From contig JAGBDE010000022.1 of NCBI GenBank assembly GCA_017937655.1, forward strand, positions 1 through 43,417: DNA of 43,417 nt, written 5' to 3'. Under the pieces are notes generated by a model that saw only the letters and a list, made by a program, of their open reading frames with translations, had not been told where the DNA came from and ran no database searches. Below are positions 23,377-33,412 of the stretch, piece after piece; within the stretch, counting starts at the first letter, position 1, and each line of letters begins with the position of its first letter. The translations under genes were made by a program, and so were the position numbers. This stretch comes from Clostridia bacterium. GTDB taxonomy: Bacteria; Bacillota; Clostridia; Christensenellales; Aristaeellaceae.

Positions 23377-23530
23377 CTCATGGGGGATTTCAGAAGCATT
23401 CAGAAAACCTTAATCTTGTTTTCAGCAAAGAAGCATGGCGTTCTCAAGCATCTCATTTTCCAATGTGTTACCATATGACTGTCGAAAGGAGCAGAAAGCC
23501 CCGCGACCACTTGAAAGGAGAAAGACATTT

Positions 23531-23974
23531 ATGGATAATCAGTTTGGAAATTGTGCACAGCAGCAGGCCCCCGCAGAACCCATCGTACTGCAGATTCCCG
23601 AGAGAGCCCAGTTTGAGCAGTTTGCCAAGGAGCACGAGGAAGCCCAGGCCCGCATGGAGACCCAGCCCGAGGTGCAGCGCGCCCAGCCTGCCCAGGAAGA
23701 AAAGAAGGAAGGCAACCTGTTCTCCCGCCTGTTCCGCACCCGCATCAAGGTGGCCAAGGGCAAGACCCCCATCATGAACGTCAGCGCGCTGTTTTTGATC
23801 ATCGCTTCCCTGAGCGCCATCTGGCTGGTGGTGGGCGGCGCCATCGCCGCGCTGCTGCTGGGCTACACCTTCTCCATGGAAAAGGATTCCCCCGATTTTG
23901 GCGGCGACTTCAAGAAAATGGTCAAGGATGCCGGCCAGAACATGCAGAATGCGGTGGATTCTCTGAACAAATAA
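23531..23974 (+). CDS. Small membrane protein, possibly DUF4342-like
   Basis: A 147-residue protein. Residues 1 to about 75 are polar and rich in Gln, Ala and Glu, then comes a basic stretch (FRTRIKVAKGKTP), a hydrophobic region (IMNVSALFLIIASLSAIWLVVGGAIAALLLGYTF; two short helices or a re-entrant pair) and an acidic tail with FKKMVKDAGQNMQNAVDSL. The 'KxGKTP...V...hydrophobic...GY' pattern resembles DUF4342, but I would not insist on it. The ATG at 23531 has AAAGGAG upstream. It stands alone before a terminator. Confidence 0.65.
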   Translation: MDNQFGNCAQQQAPAEPIVLQIPERAQFEQFAKEHEEAQARMETQPEVQRAQPAQEEKKEGNLFSRLFRTRIKVAKGKTPIMNVSALFLIIASLSAIWLVVGGAIAALLLGYTFSMEKDSPDFGGDFKKMVKDAGQNMQNAVDSLNK

Positions 23975-23986
23975 TCATTGCGAGTA

Positions 23987-24020
23987 AAGCCGAATGGTTG
24001 ATGGATCATTCGGCTTTTTT
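23987..24020 (+). terminator. Intrinsic terminator of the small membrane protein gene
   Basis: AAGCCGAATG (23987-23996) and CATTCGGCTT (24007-24016) form a perfect stem that runs into TTTTTT. Confidence 0.88.
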
Positions 24021-24060
24021 GACTGAAAAAACGTCAGTGCATTCTATATGAAAAGTTTTG

Positions 24061-24089
24061 TTGCAAAAGAAAAACAGATTGAGTATAAT
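24061..24089 (+). promoter_or_regulatory. Promoter of the MFS transporter gene
   Basis: TTGCAA (24061-24066) and TATAAT (24084-24089) are 17 bp apart, 37 bp before the start codon. The inverted repeat ATAAC-GT-GTTAT (24101-24112) lies around +6 to +17, a possible repressor site. Confidence 0.8.
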
Positions 24090-24126
24090 GGCGGCAATGC
24101 ATAACGTGTTATACGGAGGTTTTTTT

Positions 24127-25326
24127 ATGGCGACCAACTGCAAGAGAACCATTCGCGCCTGTTTTGTGGGTTATGTGGTGCAGGCCATTGTCAACAGTTT
24201 TGTGCCGCTGCTCTTTGTGACCTTCCAGAGTCAGTATGGCATTCCGTTGAGCCAGATTACGATTTTGATCACATTCAATTTTGCTCTCCAATTGCTGACG
24301 GACTTTGTGGCAGCTTTTTTCATTGACAAGATTGGCTATCGGGCTGCGGCGTTGCTGGCTCATGGCTTTTCTGCGGCTGGCTTGATTTCCCTGACTTTCT
24401 TGCCGGATTTGGTGGGCAATCCTTTTGTGGGTCTGCTGCTGAGCGTTAGCCTGTATGCCATCGGCGGCGGGCTGCTGGAAGTAATCATCAGCCCCATCGT
24501 GGAGGCTTGCCCCAACGACCACAAGGAGCGCACCATGAGCATGCTGCATTCCTTTTATTGCTGGGGTTGCGTGGCTGTGGCTGGCGTCAGTACGCTGTTT
24601 TTTACCTTTGTGGGCATTCAGAACTGGAAGCTTCTGGCCTTGCTTTGGGCGATGGTTCCGCTGGTCAACGGCATCATTTTCATCAAAACGCCGCTTTTCC
24701 CGCTGATCGCCGAGGGGGAAGAACAATTCAGCCTGGGTCAGCTGTTTCGCAGCAAAATGTTCTGGCTGCTGATGGTTATGATGGTCTGCGCTGGCGCCAG
24801 CGAGCAGGCTGTCAGCCAGTGGACATCGGCCTTTGCGGAAAAAGGCCTGGGCATTTCCAAGGAGCTGTGCGACCTGGTAGGCCCCATGCTGTTTTCTGTG
24901 CTGATGGGAACCTCCCGCGCGCTATACGGTAAGTATGGTGATAAGCTGGAATTGCGAAAAATGATGGGCTTTTGCGCATTGCTGTGCGTGGCGTCTTACT
25001 TGATGATCTCGCTGACCAAGTCCCCCATTTGGGCATTGGTAGGCATTGGCATTTGCGGTTTTTCTGTGGGGGTGATGTGGCCTGGCAGCTTCAGCACGGC
25101 AGCCGCTACCATGAAGGGTGGCGGAAACGCCATGTTTGCATTCCTGGCCCTGGCAGGCGACTTGGGCTGCTCCGGTGGCCCCACCTTTGTGGGCCTGGTG
25201 GCGGGCGCGGCCAGCGACAATCTGAAAATCGGCATCCTGGCGGCAGTTGTTTTCCCGCTGCTGATGGCAACGCTGGTTTTCGGGCGCAAGAAGGAAAAAG
25301 AGGCTGAACAATCGCTGGAAGCTTGA
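24127..25326 (+). CDS. MFS transporter (FucP-like group)
   Basis: A 399-residue integral membrane protein with about twelve hydrophobic segments. The N-terminal half contains SQITILITFNFALQLLTDFVAAFFIDKIGYR, with the MFS motif A position filled by DKIGYR, and the string IVEACPNDHKERTMSMLHSFYCWG typical of sugar-type (FucP-like) major facilitator proteins. The start at 24127 has GGAGG eight bases upstream; earlier in-frame starts lie in the promoter. It is a single-gene unit. The substrate is unknown; a sugar or an organic acid is likely from the subfamily. Confidence 0.88.
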   Translation: MATNCKRTIRACFVGYVVQAIVNSFVPLLFVTFQSQYGIPLSQITILITFNFALQLLTDFVAAFFIDKIGYRAAALLAHGFSAAGLISLTFLPDLVGNPFVGLLLSVSLYAIGGGLLEVIISPIVEACPNDHKERTMSMLHSFYCWGCVAVAGVSTLFFTFVGIQNWKLLALLWAMVPLVNGIIFIKTPLFPLIAEGEEQFSLGQLFRSKMFWLLMVMMVCAGASEQAVSQWTSAFAEKGLGISKELCDLVGPMLFSVLMGTSRALYGKYGDKLELRKMMGFCALLCVASYLMISLTKSPIWALVGIGICGFSVGVMWPGSFSTAAATMKGGGNAMFAFLALAGDLGCSGGPTFVGLVAGAASDNLKIGILAAVVFPLLMATLVFGRKKEKEAEQSLEA

Positions 25327-25340
25327 TCAACAGAATGGAA

Positions 25341-25380
25341 TCCCCCCTTTGCAAGGAAATGTGCAGAGGGGGAGATTGTT
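25341..25380 (+). terminator. Probable terminator of the MFS gene
   Basis: TCCCCCCTTTGCA (25341-25353) pairs with TGCAGAGGGGGA (25362-25373) with one mismatch; the T-rich tail (GATTGTTTGTT) is poor. Confidence 0.55.
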
Positions 25381-25420
25381 TGTTGGCAAAAGAAAAATAC
25401 AAAAAATAGACGATGGCATC

Positions 25421-25449
25421 TTGACAAAATACAACATATAGTGCAAAAT
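25421..25449 (+). promoter_or_regulatory. Promoter of the pyrimidine operon
   Basis: TTGACA (25421-25426) and CAAAAT (25444-25449) are 17 bp apart. A TTTTT run (25453-25457) sits near the expected start point, followed by the hairpin GTAGC-CAA-GCTAC (25462-25474). The leader is only about 40 nt, too short for a PyrR-type attenuator. Confidence 0.6.
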
Positions 25450-25494
25450 ATATTTTTGAGCGTAGCCAAGCTACACCATCCAAAGAAGGGGGCG

Positions 25495-26751
25495 ATGTAC
25501 TTGCAAAACCGGTTGGAAAACGTGCTTTTCTATTGCAAGGGCAAAGTGTCCGTTGGAGATGTGGCCTTGTCTGATGGCCGCATTGTTAACGTTTCCGTTT
25601 CTCCTGATACCGCTGTTTCTATGGCGGGAAAGTTGTTGATACCCGGTCTTGTTGATGTCCACGTACATCTTCGAGAGCCGGGCTATTTTTATAAGGAGAC
25701 CGTCCTGACGGGAACCAAGGCTGCGGCCCGGGGAGGTTACACCACGGTATGCTCCATGCCCAACCTGAACCCGCCGCCGGACTGCCCGGAAAACGTGAAG
25801 CTCCAGCAGCAGATCATCGACCGGGATGCGCTGGTGAACGTGCTTCCCTACGGATGCATCACCGTGGGGCAGAAGGGCGCAGGCCAGCTTTGCGACTACG
25901 AGGCCATGAAGGACATGGTGGTCGGCTTCTCGGACGACGGCAAGGGTGTGCAGAGCGAAAGCACCATGCGCAGCGCCATGGAGCAAATCGCCAAGACGGG
26001 CCGCATCCTGGCCGCCCATTGCGAGGACGAGAGCCTGCTCCGCGGCGGATACATCCACGACGGTGAGTACGCCCGGGCCCATGGGCATCGGGGCATCTGC
26101 AGCGAAAGCGAATGGGGCCAGATCCAGCGCGACCTGAAGCTGGTGAAGGAAACCGGCTGCCGCTACCATGTGTGCCATGTGTCCACCAAGGAAAGCGTGG
26201 AATTGATCCGCCAGGCCAAAAAGGAAGGCGTGGATGTGACCTGCGAGACCGGCCCCCACTACCTGCTTCTGTCTGACGCAGATCTGCAGGAGGATGGCCG
26301 CTTCAAGATGAACCCGCCCCTTCGCGGCAAGGCCGACCGGGAAGCTTTGATCGAAGGCCTGCTGGACGGCACCATCGATATGATCGCCACGGACCACGCG
26401 CCCCACAGCGCGGAGGAAAAATCCCGGGGGCTGGAAAAGAGCCTCATGGGCGTGGTGGGACTGGAAACCGCTCTCCCGGTGCTGTACACCGGTCTGGTAA
26501 AACCGGGCATTGTGCCCCTGGAACGCATCATTCAGGCCATGACCGACGCGCCCAGACAGCGCTTCGGGCTGCCTGTGATGGATATTCTGGATGACCCCTC
26601 GGACTTCGCCCTGTTTGACCTGGACGAAGAATATGTGATCGACCCTCAGACCTTTTTGAGCCAGGGACGGGCGACACCGTTCGCAGGCTGGAAGGTACAA
26701 GGAAAATGCGAAATGACGGTAGTGGGAGGTAAAGCAGTATGGCAGAAATGA
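25495..26751 (+). CDS. pyrC: Dihydroorotase
   Basis: A 418-residue zinc amidohydrolase that closes carbamoyl-aspartate to dihydroorotate. The metal ligands are visible in DVHVHLREPG (H56, H58), the GFSDDGKGV loop where Bacillus-type enzymes carry Asp instead of carboxylated Lys, LAAHCEDE, CHVSTKES and TDHAPHS. The length matches the type I bacterial enzyme. The ATG at 25495 follows AAGGGGG; upstream in-frame codons lie in the promoter. First gene of the ten-gene pyr operon; its end overlaps carA by 13 bp. The A/T-rich 5' end contrasts with the GC-rich rest of the operon. Confidence 0.95.
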   Translation: MYLQNRLENVLFYCKGKVSVGDVALSDGRIVNVSVSPDTAVSMAGKLLIPGLVDVHVHLREPGYFYKETVLTGTKAAARGGYTTVCSMPNLNPPPDCPENVKLQQQIIDRDALVNVLPYGCITVGQKGAGQLCDYEAMKDMVVGFSDDGKGVQSESTMRSAMEQIAKTGRILAAHCEDESLLRGGYIHDGEYARAHGHRGICSESEWGQIQRDLKLVKETGCRYHVCHVSTKESVELIRQAKKEGVDVTCETGPHYLLLSDADLQEDGRFKMNPPLRGKADREALIEGLLDGTIDMIATDHAPHSAEEKSRGLEKSLMGVVGLETALPVLYTGLVKPGIVPLERIIQAMTDAPRQRFGLPVMDILDDPSDFALFDLDEEYVIDPQTFLSQGRATPFAGWKVQGKCEMTVVGGKAVWQK

Positions 26752-27833
26752 GAAAACAGCGCATGCTGGTGATGGAAAACGGCAGCGTACACTACGGCTA
26801 CGGCTTCGGATCCGGCAAGGATTGCCTGTGTGAATTGGTGTTCAACACCGCAGTGGTGGGCTATCAGGAATTGGTGACCGATCCCGGCTGCATGGGCCAG
26901 GGCGTGGTCATGACCTATCCCCTCATTGGCAATTACGGCATCACCGCGGAGGACAACGAGTCCCGCATGCCTGCTCTGGGCGCGCTGATCGTGCGTGAAT
27001 ACTGCGATGAACCCAGCAACTTCCGCTATGTGCAGACTTTGGCCGAGTTCATGGAGGACAATGGCGTGGTGGGCCTGGAGGGCGTTGACACCCGCACCAT
27101 TACCCAGATGATCCGAGACGAAGGTTCCCAGCTGGGCTTGATCTGCGACGCTGACACCGCCGTGGAGGACGCCATGGCCCGCATCAAGGCCTATGAGCAG
27201 CCCCATGATCTGATCAGCCAGGTCAGCTGCAAGAAGAAGTGGTACGCCCGTACCCCCAACCCCAGCTACAATGTGGTGGCTGTGGACTGCGGCATCAAGC
27301 AGAACATCGTCCGCCTGCTGAACCAGTGCGGCTGCAACGTGACTGTGGTGCCCTTTGACACCCCCGCCGAAACCATCTTGTCCATGAAGCCCGATGGCGT
27401 GGTCATTTCCAACGGCCCCGGAGATCCCCGGGACGCCAAGGCCACCATCGAGACCATCCGCCAGCTGCGGGGCAAGCTGCCCCTGTTCGGCATCAGCGCC
27501 GGCTATCAGATGATCTGCCTGGCCGCTGGCGCCAAGGTCAGCAAAATGAAGGCGGGCCATCACGGCGGCAACCAGCCTGTGCGGGAAGTGAAGACCGGCA
27601 AGGTCATCATCACCAGCCAGGGCCACAGCTATGTGGTGGATGAAGCCAGCCTGGCCGATACCGTGCTCACCGTCAGCTACAAGAACGTGCTGGACGGCAC
27701 CGTGGAAGGCGTGGAGGGCGACAAGATCATCGGCGTGCAGTTCCACCCCGAAGGAGCCCCCGGCCCTCAGGACAGCGACTACCTGTTCAAGCAGTTTATT
27801 GACATGATGAAGGAGGCCAGCAAAAATGCCTAA
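26739..27833 (+). CDS. carA: Carbamoyl-phosphate synthase small subunit lacking the glutaminase Cys
   Basis: A 364-residue protein with the CarA N-terminal domain ([35 protein letters not shown]) and a class I glutamine amidotransferase domain ([43 protein letters not shown]). The nucleophile motif GICLGHQ of active enzymes reads GISAGYQ here: Ser253 (codon AGC, 27495-27497) replaces the Cys. H336 and E338 of the triad remain. Other positions that touch glutamine in E. coli CarA are changed too: Ser47 to G50, Leu270 to A254, Asn311 to G295, Gly313 to S297. Human CPS1, which uses ammonia, has GISTGN at this place. The protein probably keeps a structural role while CarB uses free ammonia. GGAGG lies nine bases upstream of the ATG. 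Confidence 0.95.
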   Translation: MAEMRKQRMLVMENGSVHYGYGFGSGKDCLCELVFNTAVVGYQELVTDPGCMGQGVVMTYPLIGNYGITAEDNESRMPALGALIVREYCDEPSNFRYVQTLAEFMEDNGVVGLEGVDTRTITQMIRDEGSQLGLICDADTAVEDAMARIKAYEQPHDLISQVSCKKKWYARTPNPSYNVVAVDCGIKQNIVRLLNQCGCNVTVVPFDTPAETILSMKPDGVVISNGPGDPRDAKATIETIRQLRGKLPLFGISAGYQMICLAAGAKVSKMKAGHHGGNQPVREVKTGKVIITSQGHSYVVDEASLADTVLTVSYKNVLDGTVEGVEGDKIIGVQFHPEGAPGPQDSDYLFKQFIDMMKEASKNA

Positions 27834-30800
27834 GCGTACAGATATCAAGCGAGTACTGGTTATCGGTTCCGGCCCCATCGTCATCGGCCAGGCCGCAGAG
27901 TTTGACTATGCCGGCACCCAGGCCTGCCTGGCCCTGCGGGAGGAAGGCTATGAGGTCATCCTGGTCAACTCCAACCCCGCCACCATCATGACCGATACCC
28001 ACATCGCGGACAAGGTCTACATGGAGCCCCTGACCCTGGAATACGTCGCCAAGATCCTCCGCTACGAGCGTCCCGACGCCATCCTGCCCGGCCTGGGCGG
28101 CCAGACCGGCCTGAACCTGGCCATGCAGCTGAAGAAGAAGGGCGTTCTGGACGAGTGCCAGGTGGAAATCCTGGGCACCGGCTTTGACAGCATCGAAATG
28201 GCGGAAGACCGCGAGCTGTTCAAGGAGCTCTGCGAGCGCCTGGGCGAGCCCGTGCTGCCCTCTGCCATCGCCTCCACCGTGGAGGAAGGCCTGAAGGCTG
28301 CCGAGGAGATCGGCTACCCGGTGGTGCTGCGTCCCGCTTTCACGCTGGGCGGCACCGGCGGCGGCTTCGTGGACAACGAAGAAGAAATGGTGGAGCTGTG
28401 CAAGCACGCTTTGATGCTGTCCCCCGTGAACCAGGTTCTGGTGGAAAAGAGCATCAAGGGCTATAAGGAAATTGAATTCGAGGTCATGCGCGATGCCAAC
28501 GACACCGCCATCGCCATCTGCTCCATGGAGAACGTGGACCCCGTGGGTATCCACACCGGCGACAGCGTGGTGGTCTGCCCTGCACAGACCCTGACCAACA
28601 AGGAATACGGCATGCTCCGCGACAGCGCTCTCAAGATCATCCGCGCGCTGAAGGTGGAAGGCGGCTGCAACGTCCAGTTCGCGCTGGATCCCTACAGCTT
28701 CCAGTACTACCTCATCGAGGTCAACCCCCGCGTGAGCCGTTCCTCCGCTCTGGCCAGCAAGGCCAGCGGCTATCCCATCGCTCGGGTATCTGCCAAGGTG
28801 GCCATGGGCATGCACCTGGAGGAGATCATGCTCTCCACCACCCCCGCCTGCTTCGAGCCCTCCATTGACTACGTGGTCAGCAAGATCGCCCGTTTCCCCT
28901 TCGATAAGCTGGAGGGCGCCAGCAACCAGCTGTCCACCCAGATGAAGGCCACCGGCGAGGTCATGAGTCTGGGCCGCACCGTGGAGGAAAGCCTGCTCAA
29001 GGCCATCCGCTCCCTGGAAATTGGCGTGTGCCACCTGTACATGCCCAAGTTTGACAACTACACCAACGACGAGCTTTTGGACTACGTCCACGAAGGCAAG
29101 GACGACCGTCTCTTCGCCATTGCCCAGATGATCCGAAACGGCGTTGACCTGGGCATGATCTACGACGTGACCAAGATCGACATGTTCTTCCTGAACAAGC
29201 TCAAGAAGATTGTGGAGTTCGAGACCGTGCTCAAGTCTTCCGTGGGCGATGTGGACGTGCTGGCCGCCGCCAAGAAGATGGGCGTCAGCGACAAGTACAT
29301 CGGCCAGTGCTGGAACATGACCCAGGCCGAGGTCTACAAGCTGCGCAAGGCCAATAACCTCTGGCCCGCTTACAAGATCATCGACACCTGCGGCGGCGAG
29401 TTCGCCAGCTACGTGCCTTACTTCTACTCCACCTACGAAGGCCGCAACGAGTCCAAGGTGTCCGACCGCAAGAAGATTGTGGTGCTGGGCTCCGGCCCCA
29501 TCCGCATCGGCCAGGGCGTGGAGTTCGATTACTCCACCGTCCACGCCATCTGGACCATCCGCAAGGCTGGTTATGAAGCCATCATCATCAACAACAACCC
29601 CGAGACCGTCTCCACCGACTACACCACCAGCGACAAGCTCTACTTTGAGCCCCTGGCCATCGAGGACGTAATGAACGTCATCGAGCTGGAGAAGCCGGAA
29701 GGCGTTGTGGTCAGCCTGGGCGGCCAGACCGCCATCAACCTGGCCGAGGGCCTGCACGACCTGGGCGTGAACATCATCGGCACCGGCGTGGAAGCCATCA
29801 ACCGGGCCGAAAACCGCGATTCCTTCGAGAAGATCATGAACGAGCTGGGCATTCCCCAGCCCAACGGCGAAGCCGTGACCGACATCGAGGCCGGTGTGCG
29901 GGTCGCCAACCGCATCGGCTACCCGGTGCTGGTGCGCCCCAGCTTCGTGCTGGGCGGCCGCGCCATGCAGATCGTCAACGACGAAGCCGGCCTGCGCCAC
30001 TACCTCAAGACCGCCGTGGCCCTGAACGAAGATCAGCCCGTGCTGGTTGACCACTACATCACCGGCAAGGAGCTGGAGACCGACGCTGTTTGCGACGGCG
30101 AGAACGTCTACATCCCCGGCATCATGGAGCACGTGGAGCGCACCGGTATCCACAGCGGCGACTCCATCAGCGTCTATCCCACCTTCTCCGTCAGCGAGAA
30201 GGCCAAGCAGACCATTATTGACTACACCGTGCGGCTGGGTCTGGGCATCGGCATCGTGGGCCTGTACAACATCCAGTTCATCGTGGATAAGAACGACAAT
30301 GTGTACGTCATCGAGGTCAACCCCCGTTCCTCCCGTACCGTGCCCTTCCTGAGCAAGGCCACCGGCGTGCCTCTGGCCGACGTGGCTACCCGCGTCATGC
30401 TGGGCGAAAGCCTGCAGCAGCAGGGCATCTTCGATGTGATCGCCCCCGAGCGCAGCAAGTGGTACGTGAAGGCCCCCGCCTTCAGCTTCTCCAAGCTCCG
30501 CGGCATGGACGCCTACCTGAGCCCGGAAATGAAGTCCACCGGTGAGGCCATCGGCTACGACCGCAAGCTGACCCGCGCCCTGTACAAGGCCATGCAGTCC
30601 TCTGGCATGAACGTGGCCAACTACGGCACCATCTTCGTCACCATTGCCGACCAGGATAAGGCCGAGGCCCTGCCTCTCATCCGCCGCTTCTACGACATGG
30701 GCTTCAACATCGAGGCCACCCGCGGCACCGCCGAATACCTGAAGAACCACGGCATCCGCACCCGCGTGCGCAACAAGATCAAGGAAGGCACCGAGGAGAT

Positions 30801-31008
30801 CCTCACCTCCCTCCGGCAGGGCCACGTGAACTACGTGATCAACACCCGTGCCGCCGGCGGCGCCTCCGCAGACTCCGACGGCGCCCTCATCCGCCGCTGC
30901 GCCGTGGAAAACAACGTGACCATGTTCACCGCTCTGGACACCGTCCGGGTGCTTCTGGAGGTGCTGGAGGAGATCACTTTGGGTATCTCCACCATCGACA
31001 GCGAATAA
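27826..31008 (+). CDS. carB: Carbamoyl-phosphate synthase large subunit
   Basis: A 1060-residue enzyme that makes carbamoyl phosphate from bicarbonate, ammonia and two ATP. It has the two homologous ATP-grasp halves: the carboxyphosphate half ([48 protein letters not shown]) and the carbamoyl-phosphate half ([45 protein letters not shown]), then the C-terminal MGS-like allosteric domain ([33 protein letters not shown]). The length and motifs are normal, so the catalytic core looks functional. The start overlaps the carA end by 8 bp. With the altered CarA the nitrogen donor is probably ammonia. Confidence 0.97.
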   Translation: MPKRTDIKRVLVIGSGPIVIGQAAEFDYAGTQACLALREEGYEVILVNSNPATIMTDTHIADKVYMEPLTLEYVAKILRYERPDAILPGLGGQTGLNLAMQLKKKGVLDECQVEILGTGFDSIEMAEDRELFKELCERLGEPVLPSAIASTVEEGLKAAEEIGYPVVLRPAFTLGGTGGGFVDNEEEMVELCKHALMLSPVNQVLVEKSIKGYKEIEFEVMRDANDTAIAICSMENVDPVGIHTGDSVVVCPAQTLTNKEYGMLRDSALKIIRALKVEGGCNVQFALDPYSFQYYLIEVNPRVSRSSALASKASGYPIARVSAKVAMGMHLEEIMLSTTPACFEPSIDYVVSKIARFPFDKLEGASNQLSTQMKATGEVMSLGRTVEESLLKAIRSLEIGVCHLYMPKFDNYTNDELLDYVHEGKDDRLFAIAQMIRNGVDLGMIYDVTKIDMFFLNKLKKIVEFETVLKSSVGDVDVLAAAKKMGVSDKYIGQCWNMTQAEVYKLRKANNLWPAYKIIDTCGGEFASYVPYFYSTYEGRNESKVSDRKKIVVLGSGPIRIGQGVEFDYSTVHAIWTIRKAGYEAIIINNNPETVSTDYTTSDKLYFEPLAIEDVMNVIELEKPEGVVVSLGGQTAINLAEGLHDLGVNIIGTGVEAINRAENRDSFEKIMNELGIPQPNGEAVTDIEAGVRVANRIGYPVLVRPSFVLGGRAMQIVNDEAGLRHYLKTAVALNEDQPVLVDHYITGKELETDAVCDGENVYIPGIMEHVERTGIHSGDSISVYPTFSVSEKAKQTIIDYTVRLGLGIGIVGLYNIQFIVDKNDNVYVIEVNPRSSRTVPFLSKATGVPLADVATRVMLGESLQQQGIFDVIAPERSKWYVKAPAFSFSKLRGMDAYLSPEMKSTGEAIGYDRKLTRALYKAMQSSGMNVANYGTIFVTIADQDKAEALPLIRRFYDMGFNIEATRGTAEYLKNHGIRTRVRNKIKEGTEEILTSLRQGHVNYVINTRAAGGASADSDGALIRRCAVENNVTMFTALDTVRVLLEVLEEITLGISTIDSE

Positions 31009-31023
31009 GGAAGGATATTTGTC

Positions 31024-31782
31024 ATGCGATTTATCGTCAAGGAAAACCGCTGGCTGACCAAGGACGTGCTCCTGATGCGCCTTATGGGCGACACCCGGAG
31101 CATCGTCCGGCCCGGACAGTTTGTCCAGATCGCCCTGCCCGGCTTCTACCTGCGCCGCCCCATTTCCGTGTGTGACTGGGAGAGTGGGGAAGAGGGCAGC
31201 CTGACCCTGATCTACAAGGTGGTGGGTCACGGCACCGAGGCCATGAGCCTGATGGAAGAAGGCACGGAGCTGGATCTGCTCATGGGCCTGGGCAATGGCT
31301 TTGACATCCAGGCCGATGAAATGCAGACTGTGGAAAACCCGCTGCTGGTAGGCGGCGGCGTGGGCGTGCCGCCCATGTACGGCCTGTGCAAGCGCCTTGT
31401 GGAAATGGGCAAGAAGCCTACCATGGTCATGGGCTTTGGCAAGGAAAACGAGATCTTCTGGAAGGCCGAGTTCGAGGCCCTGGGCGTTCGTACCATCGTG
31501 ACCACCATTGACGGCTCTGTGGGCGTGAAGGGCTTTGTGACCGACGCCATGAAGCAGATGCCCGGTGAGTATGACGGCGTGATGTGCTGCGGCCCCGAGC
31601 CCATGCTGAAGGCCGTGTACGACCTGTGCCAGCCCGAAAACATTCCCGGCTGGTACAGCTTTGAGGAGCGGATGGCCTGCGGCTTTGGCGTATGCATGGG
31701 CTGTAGCTGCCAGACCAAGTACGGCAGCAAGCGCATCTGCAAGGATGGCCCGGTGCTCAGAGGGGAGGAGATTGTATGGTAA
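31024..31782 (+). CDS. pyrK: Dihydroorotate dehydrogenase electron-transfer subunit
   Basis: A 252-residue FAD and [2Fe-2S] protein that passes electrons from PyrD to NAD+. It has the ferredoxin-reductase-like FAD domain (GQFVQIALPGFYLRRPISVCDW), the NAD-binding part (LLVGGGVGVPPMYGLCKRL) and the C-terminal cluster ligands C219-x4-C224-x2-C227-x11-C239. AAGGA precedes the ATG. It overlaps pyrD by 7 bp. Together they form the heterotetrameric class 1B enzyme of Gram-positive bacteria. Confidence 0.96.
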   Translation: MRFIVKENRWLTKDVLLMRLMGDTRSIVRPGQFVQIALPGFYLRRPISVCDWESGEEGSLTLIYKVVGHGTEAMSLMEEGTELDLLMGLGNGFDIQADEMQTVENPLLVGGGVGVPPMYGLCKRLVEMGKKPTMVMGFGKENEIFWKAEFEALGVRTIVTTIDGSVGVKGFVTDAMKQMPGEYDGVMCCGPEPMLKAVYDLCQPENIPGWYSFEERMACGFGVCMGCSCQTKYGSKRICKDGPVLRGEEIVW

Positions 31783-32690
31783 ATACCAAAGTCACTCTTT
31801 CCGGCTGGGAGCTGGACAACCCCATCATCCCCGCCAGCGGCACCTTCGGCTACGGCAAGGAATTTGCCGAGCTGTGGGATATCAACATGCTGGGCTCCTT
31901 CTCCTTCAAGGGAACCACCCGGGAAGCCCGCTTCGGCAACCCCACGCCCCGCATCGCGGAATGCAGCGCGGGCATGATCAACGCCGTGGGCCTGCAGAAT
32001 CCCGGCATCCAGCATGTGGTGGAGCATGAGCTTCCCGAAATGAAGAAGTTCTTCCACAAGAAAGTGGTGGCAAACATCAGCGGCTTTTCCCTGGAGGAGT
32101 ACGTGGACTGCTGCCGCATCATGGACAAGGAAGACCAGGTGGGCATCATCGAGGTCAACGTCAGCTGCCCCAATGTGCATGGCGGCGGCATGGCCTTCGG
32201 CACCTCTCCGGAAAGCGCGGCCCAGGTGACCCGCGCCGTGAAGGAAGTGACCCAAAAGCCCGTTTACATCAAGCTCAGCCCCAATGTGACGGACATCGTG
32301 TCCGTGGCCAAGGCTTGCGAAGAAGCCGGCGCCGACGGCCTGAGCCTCATTAACACTCTGCTTGGCATGCGCATCGACCTGAAGAAAAAGAAGCCCGTCA
32401 TCGCCAACAAGATGGGCGGATTCTCCGGCCCCGCCATTTTCCCGGTGGCCCTGAGAATGGTCTTCCAAGTGGCGCAGGCCGTGAACATCCCCATCATCGG
32501 CATGGGCGGCGTCGCCACTGCCGAGGACGTGATTGAAATGATGCTGGCCGGCGCAACGGCGGTGCAGATTGGCGCGCAGAACCTGGTGGATCCCTACGTC
32601 TGCCCCAAGATCATCGCAGAGCTGCCCAGCGTCATGGAAAAATATGGTATCCAGTCCCTGACAGACATTATCGGAGGTGCGTGGAAATGA
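31776..32690 (+). CDS. pyrD: Dihydroorotate dehydrogenase B, catalytic subunit
   Basis: A 304-residue FMN TIM-barrel enzyme that oxidises dihydroorotate to orotate. Motifs are [37 protein letters not shown] with the catalytic Cys of class 1 enzymes, [20 protein letters not shown] and the FMN-phosphate loop [33 protein letters not shown] precedes the ATG. It overlaps pyrK before it and pyrF after it (ATGA). Confidence 0.97.
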   Translation: MVNTKVTLSGWELDNPIIPASGTFGYGKEFAELWDINMLGSFSFKGTTREARFGNPTPRIAECSAGMINAVGLQNPGIQHVVEHELPEMKKFFHKKVVANISGFSLEEYVDCCRIMDKEDQVGIIEVNVSCPNVHGGGMAFGTSPESAAQVTRAVKEVTQKPVYIKLSPNVTDIVSVAKACEEAGADGLSLINTLLGMRIDLKKKKPVIANKMGGFSGPAIFPVALRMVFQVAQAVNIPIIGMGGVATAEDVIEMMLAGATAVQIGAQNLVDPYVCPKIIAELPSVMEKYGIQSLTDIIGGAWK

Positions 32691-33391
32691 AAAAGGGCGA
32701 CGTGATCATTGCTTTGGACTTCCCCAGCGCAGAGAAGGCTTACGCTTTCCTGGATCAGTTCCAGGAGGAAAAGCCTTTTGTGAAGATCGGCATGGAGCTC
32801 TACTATGCCGAGGGCCCGGAAATTGTGCGGCAGATCAAACAGCGCGGACACAAGATCTTCCTGGACCTGAAGCTGCATGACATTCCCAACACCGTGAAGA
32901 GCGCCATGGCGGTTTTGAGCCGCCTGGACGTCGATATGACCAACCTGCATGCCGCCGGCACCATCGACATGATGAAGGCCGCCGTGGAAGGCCTGACCCG
33001 CCCCGACGGCACCCGTCCCATGCTGCTGGCCGTGACCCAGCTGACCTCCACCAGCGAGGAGCGCATGCAGAACGAACTGCTCATCAATGCCACCATGCCT
33101 GCCACCGTGCAGAAGTACGCCCAGAACGCGCAGGAAGCCGGCCTGGACGGCGTGGTCTGCTCTCCCCTGGAGGCCAAGCTGGTGAAGGAAGCCTGCGGCG
33201 ATACCTTCCAGACCGTGACCCCCGGCATCCGCTTCGCTGACGGCGACGTGGGCGACCAGGTGCGCGTCATGACCCCCGAAAAGGCCCGGGTGGGCGGCAG
33301 CGACTACATCGTGGTGGGCCGTCCCATCACCAAGGCGGAGGATCCCGTGGCTGCCTACCGCCGCTGCGTGAAGGAATTCCTGGGCGACTGA
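32687..33391 (+). CDS. pyrF: Orotidine 5'-phosphate decarboxylase
   Basis: A 234-residue TIM-barrel enzyme that decarboxylates OMP to UMP. The catalytic array is visible in [23 protein letters not shown] and [15 protein letters not shown] (Lys-Asp-x-Lys-x2-Asp), with PGIRF and [12 protein letters not shown] near the C terminus. The ATG at 32687 overlaps the pyrD stop and has GGAGGT eight bases upstream; a GTG two codons earlier is less likely. Confidence 0.97.
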   Translation: MKKGDVIIALDFPSAEKAYAFLDQFQEEKPFVKIGMELYYAEGPEIVRQIKQRGHKIFLDLKLHDIPNTVKSAMAVLSRLDVDMTNLHAAGTIDMMKAAVEGLTRPDGTRPMLLAVTQLTSTSEERMQNELLINATMPATVQKYAQNAQEAGLDGVVCSPLEAKLVKEACGDTFQTVTPGIRFADGDVGDQVRVMTPEKARVGGSDYIVVGRPITKAEDPVAAYRRCVKEFLGD

Positions 33392-33412
33392 ACTGCATAA
33401 GGAGGGAAAACC

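Noticed and set aside
27796-31230. 1144-codon open frame opposite carB
   Set aside because: An antisense frame produced by GC-rich codon bias; the plus strand encodes complete CarB.
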